In this document: in pieces, positions 57,045 through 64,000 of the stretch | How the letters are laid out: the number at the start of each line of letters is the position of its first letter | Position numbering within the stretch: position 1 is the first letter of the stretch | DNA from: CAVRTM01 sp963724015 | GTDB taxonomy: Bacteria; Actinomycetota; Actinomycetes; Actinomycetales; Dermatophilaceae | NCBI GenBank assembly: GCA_963724015.1 | Contig: CAVRTM010000004.1 | Coordinates: 806,001 to 870,000, forward strand | Direction of reading: 5' to 3' | DNA: 64,000 nucleotides | Notes under the pieces: generated by a model | Told to the model about the DNA's origin: nothing | The model's database searches: none | The model's input: only the letters and a program-made list of their open reading frames with translations | Program-made: the position numbers and the translations under genes

Positions 57045-58227
57045 TCAGCCGACCGACGGCGGCAGGATGATCACCCGGTCGTCGTCGGCGGCGGGCTGCC
57101 CGCGGAAGGTGTTGCTGGTGACGATCCACAGCCGGCCGTCCGGCCCGGTGACGACGGTCCGCAGTCGTCCGTACCGTCCCGCCAACAGCTTCCGGGGGGT
57201 GCCCGCGCTGCCGTTCGCGACGGGCACCTGCCACAGCGCGCGGCCCTGCAGGGCGGCGACGTAGACGTTGCCGTCGCGGCCGACGGCGATGCCGCTGGGT
57301 GAGGCGTCGTCGGTGGGCCACTGCACGAGCGGGTCGGTGAAGCCTGCGCGGCCGGCCTTGCCCTCGACCGTCGGCCAGCCGTAGTTGGCGCCGGCCTTGA
57401 TCAGGTTGAGCTCGTCCCACGTGTCCTGGCCGAACTCGCTGGCGTACATGCGTCCGGCGCCGTCCCACGCCATGCCCTGGACGTTGCGGTGGCCGAGGCT
57501 CCACACGGGTGAGCCGGGGAAGGGGTTGCCCGGCGCCGGTCTGCCGTCCGTGGTCACCCGCAGGATCTTGCCGCCGAGTGAGGAACGGTCCTGTGCCGCA
57601 GGGCGGTTCCCGGCGTCGCCGGTGGAGACGTAGAGATAGCCGTCCGGCCCGAACGCCAGCCGGCCGCCATCATGGTGGTTCGCCTTGGGGATGCCCTCGA
57701 CGATGACCGGCCCCGGCCGAAGGACGTTGTCCTGCAACGTCATCCGCATCACGCGGTTGTCCGAGGCCGCTGTGAAGTAGACGAAGACGCTGTGGTCCGA
57801 GGCGAACCGGGGAGAGACGGCGATCCCGAGCAGGCCCGCCTCACCGAGCGGCTGCACGCCGGGGACGGTGCCGAGCCGGACCGGCGCGGCACCGTCAGCG
57901 CGAACGCGCAGCACCGTGCCGTCGTCCCGCAAGGTCACCAGGGCGGACCCGTCGGGGAGGAAGGCCAGTCCCCAGGGCACCTTCAGTCGGCTGGCCACCG
58001 TCACCGGTGTCGTCGGGAGCGCTGTGGCGGGGGAGCGGATCGCGGACGCGGAGGCCCGGGGCGACGTGCCGGTACCGGTGCCGGAACCGGGCGTCGGGCT
58101 GCCGGCGCCCAGTGTCGCTCGACGAGCTCGCGGAGGACCCGGTGGGGGAGGGGGCGCCGTTCCCGGCAGCCGAGCAGGCGCCGAGGGGCAGCAGGGAGAC
58201 GGCGACGAGCAGTGCCAGTGAGCGCAT
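57045..58227 (-). CDS. PQQ-dependent sugar dehydrogenase-like lipoprotein (one frameshift)
   Basis: About 393 residues after removing one extra base near 58112. Lipoprotein signal MRSLALLVAVSLLPLGAC with a Cys lipobox, Ser-rich linker, then a six-bladed propeller of the soluble glucose/aldose sugar dehydrogenase type: LKVPWGLAFLPDGSALVTLRDDG, EAGLLGIAVSPRFASDHSVFVYFTA, DGGRLAFGPDGYLYVSTGDAG, WSLGHRNVQGMAWDG, SEFGQDTWDELNLIKAGANYGWP. Related to YliI and GdhB; oxidises sugars outside the membrane if PQQ or an alternative cofactor is available. Convergent with gatB. Confidence 0.85.
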
Positions 58228-58243
58228 GACCCATTGTGGCCGA

Positions 58244-58249
58244 TAGCGT
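58244..58249 (+). promoter_or_regulatory. putative -10 box (TAGCGT) of the hydroxyacid dehydrogenase gene
   Basis: TAGCGT ends 7 nt before ATG 58257, in the 29-bp gap from the divergent sugar dehydrogenase. Fits a leaderless start. Confidence 0.4.
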
Positions 58250-58256
58250 GCGGGCC

Positions 58257-59183
58257 ATGCCTCTGGTCTCCCTGCCCGACACCGAGTGGATCGAGATGGT
58301 CGGCCCCGTCGCCGGCGTGGAGGCGGTGCCGTGGGACATCGTCTCCGAGCCGCCCCGGCCCGACGAGATCGAGGTCGTCGTCCCGCCGTACATCGGGAGC
58401 CGGGAGCCGCTCGCGCGCCTCGCGACGCTGCCCTCGCTGCGTCTGGTCCAGCTGCTGACCGCCGGGTACGACGACGTGCTGCCCCTGGTCCCGCCCGGCG
58501 TGGTCCTCGCCAACGCCGGCGGCGTGCACGACGCGTCCACCGCCGAGCTGGCGGTCGGGCTGATGCTGGCGTCCCTGCGCGGGTTCCCGGAGATGGTGCG
58601 GGGGCAGGACCAGGCGCGGTGGGTGCCGGTCGGTGGCCGTCCGGCGCTGGCCGACAAGCGCGTCCTGGTCCTCGGCTACGGCTCGATCGGCCGTGCGGTC
58701 GCGCGCCGCCTCACCGGCTTCGAGGTGTCGCTGACCGCGGTGGCCTCGCGGGCCCGCGAGGGGGACGACCTGGTGGGCCAGGTCCACGGCATCGACGAGC
58801 TGCACGACCTGCTGCCCCAGCACGACGTCGTGGTGGTGATCGTGCCGCTGAGCAAGGCGACCACCGGCCTGGTCGACCGGGCCTTCCTGGCCGCGATGCC
58901 CGACGGTGCCCTGCTGGTCAACGTGGCCCGCGGCAAGGTCGTCGACACGGACGCCCTGGTCGAGGCCACCGCCACGGGCCGGATCATGGCGGCCCTGGAC
59001 GTCACCGACCCTGAGCCCCTCCCCGACGGCCACCCGCTCTGGCGCTGCCCGGGGGTGTTCATCACCCCCCATGTCGGTGGCGACACGAGCGCGTTCACGC
59101 CCAGGGCGGTCGGCCTGGTCCGCCGGCAGCTCACCGCGCTCGTCGCCGGCGAGCCGTTGCGCAACGTGGTCAACGGAGGCTGA
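58257..59183 (+). CDS. D-2-hydroxyacid dehydrogenase
   Basis: A 308-residue NAD(P)-dependent enzyme: Rossmann motif VLVLGYGSIG (residues 136-145) and catalytic Arg225 (NVARGKVVDTDAL), Glu253 (DVTDPEPLP) and His272 (FITPHVGGDT). Belongs to the phosphoglycerate/formate dehydrogenase-like superfamily; substrate may be glyoxylate, hydroxypyruvate or another 2-keto acid. ATG 58257 (MPLVSLPDTEW) taken over GTG 58236, which would overlap the -10 box. Confidence 0.92.
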   Translation: MPLVSLPDTEWIEMVGPVAGVEAVPWDIVSEPPRPDEIEVVVPPYIGSREPLARLATLPSLRLVQLLTAGYDDVLPLVPPGVVLANAGGVHDASTAELAVGLMLASLRGFPEMVRGQDQARWVPVGGRPALADKRVLVLGYGSIGRAVARRLTGFEVSLTAVASRAREGDDLVGQVHGIDELHDLLPQHDVVVVIVPLSKATTGLVDRAFLAAMPDGALLVNVARGKVVDTDALVEATATGRIMAALDVTDPEPLPDGHPLWRCPGVFITPHVGGDTSAFTPRAVGLVRRQLTALVAGEPLRNVVNGG

Positions 59184-59246
59184 GGGGTCGGCACCACTTT
59201 CGTCACATCGTTGCGGACTGTCGGTGCCCGGGGCCAGACTCCAGCC

Positions 59247-60332
59247 ATGCAAAGCACTGTGGTGGCGGTGGGGACACGCAAGGGGCTGTGGCTGGCGCGC
59301 AGCGAGGACCGGCAGCGCTGGTCGGTGGAGGGCCCGCAGTTCCTCATGCGCGAGGTGCCCAGCCTGGGCTTCGTGCCACGGGACGGCGGGGTCCGGCTGC
59401 TGGCGGGGGTCCGGTCCGAGCACTGGGGGCCGACGGTGATGCACTCCGATGACCTGGGTGCCACCTGGCAGGAGCGGCCCGACGGCGCGGCCATCAGCTT
59501 CCCCGACGACACCGGGGCCGCGCTCGCGCGCATCTGGCAGATCACGGCCGACCCGCACGACCGGGAGGTCGTCTGGGCGGGCACGGAGCCGCACGCGCTC
59601 TGGCGCAGCGCCGACGGCGGGACGTCGTTCGAGCTGGTGCGTGGCCTCTATGACCACCCCCACCGGCCGCTGTGGGGCGAGGGCTTCGGCGGTGGCGCCA
59701 TCCACACGGTCCTGCCGGATCCGCAGGACCCCGCCCGCATGCTCGTGGCCATGAGCACCGGCGGGGTCTACACCACCGCCGATGGCGGTGCGACGTGGGA
59801 GGCCAGCAACAAGGGCATCGAGGCCCGTTACGTGCCCGACCCGTTCCCGGAGTTCGGCCAGTGCGTCCACAAGGTCGCCCGTGATGCCGCGGACCCCGGC
59901 CGGCTCTACCTCCAGTGCCACCACGGGGTCTACCGATCGGACGACCACGGCGCGAGCTGGCAGTCCATCGCCGACGGCCTGCCCACCGACTTCGGCTTCA
60001 CCGTGCTGACCCACCCCCGCCGCGGCGGCTCGCTCTGGCTCGTGCCGGTGGTTGCCGACGCCGAGCGGATCCCCCCGGACGCCCAGCTCCAGCTGCAGCA
60101 CTCGGTCGACGCCGGCCGGACGTGGCAGACGCAGGCCGAGGGCCTGCCACACCCGTCCTACACCTGCGTGCTGCGCGACGCCGCCGCCGTGGACACCCAC
60201 GAGGAGGCGGGCGTCTACGTCGGCACCCGCAACGGCGACGTCTTCGCCTCCGCCGACGAGGGCGCGACGTTCACCCGGCTCTTCGAGCAGCTGCCCGACG
60301 TGCTGTGCGTGCGGGTGGCGGTGCTGCCGTGA
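59247..60332 (+). CDS. BNR/WD40-like beta-propeller protein
   Basis: A 361-residue protein with repeated Asp-box type motifs: SDDLGATWQE, SADGGTSFELV, TADGGATWEASN, SDDHGASWQSI, SVDAGRTWQTQ and SADEGATFTRL, spaced as in six- or seven-bladed propellers (sialidase/exo-alpha-sialidase annotations, photosystem assembly Ycf48-like). No signal peptide, so cytoplasmic; no sialidase catalytic set. Its stop overlaps the GTG of a MoaD-like gene (GTGA), and this pairing recurs in other bacteria to my recollection. Confidence 0.85.
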   Translation: MQSTVVAVGTRKGLWLARSEDRQRWSVEGPQFLMREVPSLGFVPRDGGVRLLAGVRSEHWGPTVMHSDDLGATWQERPDGAAISFPDDTGAALARIWQITADPHDREVVWAGTEPHALWRSADGGTSFELVRGLYDHPHRPLWGEGFGGGAIHTVLPDPQDPARMLVAMSTGGVYTTADGGATWEASNKGIEARYVPDPFPEFGQCVHKVARDAADPGRLYLQCHHGVYRSDDHGASWQSIADGLPTDFGFTVLTHPRRGGSLWLVPVVADAERIPPDAQLQLQHSVDAGRTWQTQAEGLPHPSYTCVLRDAAAVDTHEEAGVYVGTRNGDVFASADEGATFTRLFEQLPDVLCVRVAVLP

Positions 60333-60619
60333 CCGGTGCGGTGCGCATCGTCCTGCCCGGCGTGCTGCGTGAGGACGCCGGCGGCGTGGCCGAGCTCCAC
60401 GTGCAGCTCGAGCACGCCTCCTCGCTGGGCGACGTCCTCGATGCTGCGACGACCGACCGGCCACGGCTCGGCGTGCGGATGCGCGACGAGACGGGGGCGC
60501 TGCGCCGCCACGTCAACGTCTTCGTCGACGGTGAGGACGTCCGCCGCGGTGCCGGGCTGGACACTCCCGTGGACGGCGGTGCGGTGGTGCACGTCCTGCC
60601 TGCGGTCTCCGGCGGGTAG
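60329..60619 (+). CDS. MoaD/ThiS-like ubiquitin-fold protein
   Basis: A 96-residue beta-grasp protein, GTG start: VRIVLPGVLREDAGGVAELHVQLEHASSLGDVLDAA, VNVFVDGEDVRRGAGLDTPVDGGAVVHVLPAVSGG. It ends exactly in Gly-Gly, the C-terminus that MoaD, ThiS and archaeal SAMP proteins use for adenylation and thiocarboxylate or isopeptide formation. No moaE, thiG or E1-like gene is nearby; its only partner is the co-translated propeller protein. Could be a sulfur carrier or a protein modifier. Confidence 0.85.
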   Translation: MTGAVRIVLPGVLREDAGGVAELHVQLEHASSLGDVLDAATTDRPRLGVRMRDETGALRRHVNVFVDGEDVRRGAGLDTPVDGGAVVHVLPAVSGG

Positions 60620-60751
60620 CCAGCCGCACGGCCCGCCAGGCGTCCGCTCGCGTGGTCCTCAGTCGCCGGAGCTGACCGCGTCGAGCACCAGGGGCACGTT
60701 CGCCGGCCCGGGACGTGGCGGGGCGCCACGGTTGTCGGGGATGCTGGCGCC

Positions 60752-61267
60752 ATGAGCACCCAGCGACCCGACCGGATCCTCGTCCTGCTGCGCCACTCCA
60801 AGGCCGAGCACGTCGCGGGAAAGGCCGACCTCGCTCGCGAGCTCACCGGTCGCGGCCACCGCGACGCGGTCGCGGTCGGGGAGTGGCTGGTGCAGCACGT
60901 GCCGGTGGTCGACCAGGTGGTGTGCTCGCCCTCGATGCGCACCCGCCAGACCTGGGAGGGCGTCCGCCGGGGCGGGGTGTCCGCCGGCTCGGTCGACGAG
61001 CGGGCCGAGGTGTACGACGCCGACCCGGGCACGCTGCTGGACGTCGTCCGCGGCGCCCGCGACGACGTGCGGTGCCTGCTGCTGGTCGGGCACGCACCGG
61101 GCGTGCCGCTGCTGGTCGAGGAGCTCGCGCAGGCCGGCGCGGGGGAGCCGCTGCCGGACGGCTTCCCGACGTCCGCCCTCGCGGTGCTGCGGTTCGCCGG
61201 CCACTGGGGCGACCTCGAGCCCGGCGGCGCGCGGGTCGAGCGGGTGGCGGTGCCGCGGGCCGGCTGA
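60752..61267 (+). CDS. sixA: phosphohistidine phosphatase SixA-like
   Basis: A 171-residue histidine-phosphatase-superfamily protein: catalytic LLRHSKAEH (Arg14-His15), TGRGHRDAVAVGEWL, VCSPSMRTRQTWEGV and second catalytic His in LLVGHAPGVPLLVEEL. SixA removes phosphate from phosphohistidine in E. coli; actinobacterial relatives are of unknown target. Single gene, 132 bp after the MoaD-like gene, with nothing recognisable between. Confidence 0.88.
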   Translation: MSTQRPDRILVLLRHSKAEHVAGKADLARELTGRGHRDAVAVGEWLVQHVPVVDQVVCSPSMRTRQTWEGVRRGGVSAGSVDERAEVYDADPGTLLDVVRGARDDVRCLLLVGHAPGVPLLVEELAQAGAGEPLPDGFPTSALAVLRFAGHWGDLEPGGARVERVAVPRAG

Positions 61268-61331
61268 GGCGCCCAGCCAAGGCCGCGCGACCGCGCAGCG
61301 AGACCGCCGTCCCACCTCGTGGACCGGGTCC

Positions 61332-61337
61332 TAGACT
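61332..61337 (+). promoter_or_regulatory. -10 box (TAGACT) of ilvD, probably leaderless
   Basis: TAGACT ends 7 nt before the ilvD ATG, the same arrangement as at gatC. Confidence 0.5.
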
Positions 61338-61344
61338 CCCGAGC

Positions 61345-63064
61345 ATGACGCAGACGCCCTCCGCATCCTCCGGCCAGCCCGACATCAAGCCGCGCAGCCG
61401 CGACGTCACCGACGGCCTCGAGAAGGCCGCCGCGCGCGGCATGCTGCGCGCGGTCGGCCTCGGCGACGACGACTTCGCCAAGCCCCAGATCGGTGTCGCG
61501 AGCTCCTGGAACGAGATCACCCCCTGCAACCTCTCGCTCGACCGCCTGGCGAAGGCGGTCAAGGACGGGGTGCACGCGGCCGGCGGCTACCCGCTGGAGT
61601 TCGGCACGATCAGCGTCAGCGACGGCATCTCGATGGGTCACGAGGGGATGCACTTCTCCCTCGTCAGCCGCGAGATCATCGCCGACTCGGTCGAGACCGT
61701 CATGCAGGCCGAGCGCCTCGACGGCAGCGTGCTCCTCGCCGGCTGCGACAAGTCGCTGCCCGGGATGCTCATGGCCGCGGCCCGGCTGGACCTGGCCAGC
61801 GTGTTCCTCTACGCCGGGTCGATCCTGCCGGGCATCGCCAAGCTGAGCGACGGCTCCGAGAAGACCGTCACGATCATCGACGCCTTCGAGGCGGTCGGGG
61901 CCTGCGCCGCCGGGCGGATGAGCCGGGCCGACGTCGATGCGATCGAGCGGGCGATCTGCCCTGGCGAGGGCGCCTGCGGCGGGATGTACACCGCCAACAC
62001 CATGGCCAGCGTGGCCGAGGCGATCGGCATGTCGCTGCCGGGCAGTGCCGCCCCGCCGGCGACCGACCGCCGTCGCGACGGCTTCGCGCGCAAGTCCGGC
62101 GAGGCCGTGGTCGGGCTCCTGCGCCGCGGCATCACCGCCCGCGACATCATGACCAAGGAGGCGTTCGAGAACGCCATCGCCGTGGTCATGGCCTTCGGCG
62201 GCTCGACCAACGCCGTGCTGCACCTGCTGGCGATCGCCGCGGAGGCCGAGGTCGACCTGACCCTGGACGACTTCAGCCGGATCGGCTCCCAGGTGCCGCA
62301 CCTGGCCGACGTCAAGCCGTTCGGTGAGTACGTCATGACCGACATCGACCGGGTCGGCGGCGTGCCGGTGGTCATGCGTGCGCTGCTCGACGCCGGCCTC
62401 ATGAACGGCGACTGCCTCACGGTGACCGGCTCGACGATGGCCGAGAACCTCGCCTCCATCAGCCCGCCGGACCTCGACGGCAAGGTGCTGCGCGCGATGA
62501 AGGAGCCCATCCACCGCACCGGAGGCCTCACCATCCTCAAGGGCACGCTGGCGCCGGAGGGCGCGGTCGTGAAGTCGGCCGGCTTCGACAGCGAGGTCTT
62601 CGAGGGCACCGCCCGGGTCTTCGACGGCGAGCGCGCCGCGATGGACGCGGTCGAGCAGGGCTCGCTGAAGGCGGGCGACGTGATGGTGATCCGCTACGAG
62701 GGGCCCAAGGGCGGTCCGGGGATGCGCGAGATGCTGGCCGTCACCGGCGCGATCAAGGGCGCGGGGCTCGGCAAGGACGTGCTGCTGCTGACCGACGGCC
62801 GGTTCTCCGGCGGCACGACCGGGCTGTGCATCGGCCACGTGGCACCGGAGGCCGTCGACGGCGGGCCCGATCGCGTTCGTGCAGGACGGCGACCGCATCC
62901 GCGTCGACGTCGCCGGCGGCGTGCTCGACGTGGATGTCGACGCCGCCACGCTGGCCCGGCGCGCCGAGGGGTTCACCCCGCCCGCGCCGAAGTACCCCAC
63001 CGGCGTCCTGGCCAAGTACCGCAAGCTGGTCGGCAGCGCCGCCGGGGGCGCCGTCTGCGGCTGA
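61345..63064 (+). CDS. ilvD: dihydroxy-acid dehydratase (one frameshift near the 3' end)
   Basis: About 572 residues after removing one extra base near 62869; the C-terminus then reads GGPIAFVQDGDRIRVDVAGG and ends APKYPTGVLAKYRKLVGSA. Iron-sulfur cysteines in TPCNLSLD (Cys61), AGCDKSLPGM and GEGACGGMYTANTM are present, as are FSGGTTGLCIGH. It dehydrates dihydroxyisovalerate and dihydroxymethylvalerate in valine and isoleucine synthesis. Ends at a strong hairpin; the attenuated ilvB transcript starts after it. Confidence 0.94.
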
Positions 63065-63084
63065 CCGTCGGGGCATGGGGCAGG

Positions 63085-63115
63085 CGGTGACCGGGCCGGC
63101 GCGGCCCGGTCACCG
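63085..63115 (+). terminator. hairpin terminator after ilvD
   Basis: Perfect 13-bp stem (CGGTGACCGGGCC and complement) with a 5-nt loop, 20 bp after the ilvD stop. No T-run. It separates ilvD from the ilvB leader. Confidence 0.7.
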
Positions 63116-63211
63116 TGGTCCCCGTCCCACAGCGCGGACATGCTGTCCGTATGGCGAGACGGGACGGGGAGCCGGTTGACACTGGGAACGCCGCTGGAGG
63201 ACGGTTACCTC

Positions 63212-63238
63212 GTGGCCCGAATCCTCGTACTTCCCTAG
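63212..63238 (+). CDS. ilvB leader peptide MARILVLP
   Basis: Eight codons from GTG, preceded by GGAGGA with a 10-nt spacing: V-A-R-I-L-V-L-P then TAG. Four consecutive branched-chain residues (Ile-Leu-Val-Leu) are what an attenuation leader for branched-chain amino acid synthesis should contain. Ribosome stalling here when Ile, Leu or Val tRNAs are uncharged would keep the following terminator from forming. Corynebacterium ilvBNC has a comparable leader. Confidence 0.8.
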   Translation: MARILVLP

Positions 63239-63239
63239 C

Positions 63240-63304
63240 GCGCAGACTCCCGCGGAGTCCGTGCGCTGCCCCTCCTGTCCGACCTCCGGACCGAGGGGTT
63301 TTTT
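63240..63304 (+). promoter_or_regulatory. transcription attenuator of the ilvB operon
   Basis: Directly after the leader peptide stop, GCGCA-GACTCC pairs with GGAGTC-(CG)-TGCGC (63240-63266), a pause or anti-terminator hairpin. Then CCCCTC..GTCC pairs with GGAC..GAGGGG (63269-63298), followed by six T residues (63299-63304), an intrinsic terminator. T-runs are rare in this genome, which supports the call. I did not find an obvious alternative pairing by eye, which should be folded computationally. Confidence 0.8.
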
Positions 63305-63390
63305 CATCTCCGAGGTCCGCGACGCGGGCAACCAGGGCCCGATGAGGGCCCGACCACAGGCACGGAACGCACTCGAAAGTGGGAACGACA

Positions 63391-64000
63391 GTGACGGACG
63401 GCAAGGCCGCACGGCCAGCCTCGACGGCGGGGCGCCCCAGCCCCCAGCACCCTTCTCCGGCCGACCTCGCGACGGCGGTACGGCCCTCCGGCCCGGTCGA
63501 GGTCACCGGCGCGCAGAGCCTGGTCCGGTCCCTCGAGTGCGTCGGGGTCGACACGATCTTCGGCATCCCCGGCGGGGCGATCCTCCCGGCGTACGACCCG
63601 CTGATGGACTCCACCAAGGTCCGGCACATCCTCGTCCGCCACGAGCAGGGGGCCGGCCACGCGGCTGAGGGATACGCCTCCGCGACCGGCAAGGTCGGCG
63701 TCTGCATGGCCACGAGCGGCCCGGGTGCCACCAACCTGGTCACGCCGATCGCCAACGCCTACATGGACTCCGTGCCGATGGTGGCCATCACCGGCCAGGT
63801 CTCGTCGTCCTCGATCGGCACGGATGCCTTCCAGGAGGCCGACATCCGTGGCATCACGATGCCGATCACCAAGCACAACTACCTGGTGACCGACCCGGCG
63901 CAGATCCCCCGCGCGATCGCCGAGGCCTTCCACATCGCCTCGACGGGTCGTCCCGGCCCGGTCCTGGTCGACATCAGCAAGGACGCGCTGCAGGCCACGA
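63391..64000 (+). CDS. ilvB: acetolactate synthase large subunit, N-terminal part (runs off the window)
   Basis: The first 203 codons. GTG start; after a 35-residue Pro/Ser/Ala-rich leader the ThDP-enzyme N-terminal domain begins: VTGAQSLVRSLECVGVDTIFGIPGGAILPAYDPL, catalytic Glu in VRHEQGAGHAAEGYA, VCMATSGPGATNLVTPIANAYMDSVPMVAITGQV and SIGTDAFQEADIRGITMPITKHN. It condenses pyruvate (or pyruvate with 2-oxobutyrate) as the first step of branched-chain amino acid synthesis. Controlled by the upstream attenuator; ilvN and ilvC probably follow outside the window. Confidence 0.95.
   Translation, partial: MTDGKAARPASTAGRPSPQHPSPADLATAVRPSGPVEVTGAQSLVRSLECVGVDTIFGIPGGAILPAYDPLMDSTKVRHILVRHEQGAGHAAEGYASATGKVGVCMATSGPGATNLVTPIANAYMDSVPMVAITGQVSSSSIGTDAFQEADIRGITMPITKHNYLVTDPAQIPRAIAEAFHIASTGRPGPVLVDISKDALQAT

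Noticed and set aside
60271..63141. 956-codon minus-strand frame across sixA and ilvD
   Set aside because: Covers several real plus-strand genes and has no domain signature.
63176..63181. TTGACA as the -35 of the ilvB promoter
   Set aside because: No acceptable -10 at 16-19 bp spacing; the nearest candidate, TTACCT, is 23 bp away and too close to the leader start.

Overview
The window is very GC-rich (roughly 70% or more), densely coded, and uses GTG and occasionally TTG starts, overlapping ATGA/GTGA stop-start junctions and TANNNT -10 boxes placed 6-8 nt before start codons. Gene content (GlgE pathway, YbjN-domain protein, IscS-MnmA-LigA and GatCAB order, F420-type LLM oxidoreductase) points to an actinobacterium. 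The order etfB-etfA-iscS-mnmA-metE-like-ligA ... gatC-gatA-gatB ... ilvB matches the Mycobacterium tuberculosis Rv3029c-Rv3003c neighbourhood. A Nocardioides- or Kineosporia-like organism is a guess only.

Layout. 0.65-3.6 kb: thiamine-binding-type protein, MarR regulator and an isobutyryl-CoA-mutase-like large subunit. 3.8-10.2 kb: membrane protein plus lipoprotein, a CnoX-like thioredoxin/TPR protein, then a tight run of two esterase-fold hydrolases, an ATP-grasp enzyme and a YdeI/DUF1905-type protein. 10.3-24.5 kb: alpha-glucan metabolism. A minus-strand operon glgE-treS-mak-glgB-pgm diverges from glgP, and glgX lies opposite. Two CTTGCAG-type boxes sit between glgE and glgP. 24.6-28.9 kb: YbjN protein, enoyl-CoA hydratase, methyltransferase, hexapeptide acyltransferase and a GH57 branching enzyme, an arrangement recalling the mycobacterial methylglucose lipopolysaccharide locus. 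29.2-37.8 kb: etfBA, cysteine desulfurase, mnmA, MetE-like protein, EamA transporter and ligA.

37.8-53.5 kb is an accessory block inserted between ligA and gatC. It holds a DinB protein, a SnoaL-like protein, a minus-strand detoxification-like operon (VOC protein, 55-aa protein, flavin disulfide reductase, SDR remnant, peroxiredoxin), an ECF sigma factor with a coupled 64-aa gene and a divergent secreted-repeat protein, a BlaI/M56 pair, a haloperoxidase-like pair, a quinone reductase, alkaline phosphatase with a PHO-box-like site, an LLM oxidoreductase and a MOSC-reductase-ferredoxin fusion. 53.5-64 kb returns to conserved genes: gatCAB, a PQQ-type sugar dehydrogenase, a 2-hydroxyacid dehydrogenase, a BNR propeller protein paired with a MoaD-like protein, sixA, ilvD, and the start of ilvB behind a classical leader-peptide attenuator.

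About 35 single-base frameshifts break 17 otherwise well conserved genes, including essential ones (gatA, gatB). About 30 behave as one extra base. I treat them as sequence errors and give each such gene one start-to-stop span. I saw no tRNA, rRNA, CRISPR array, transposase or insertion sequence.
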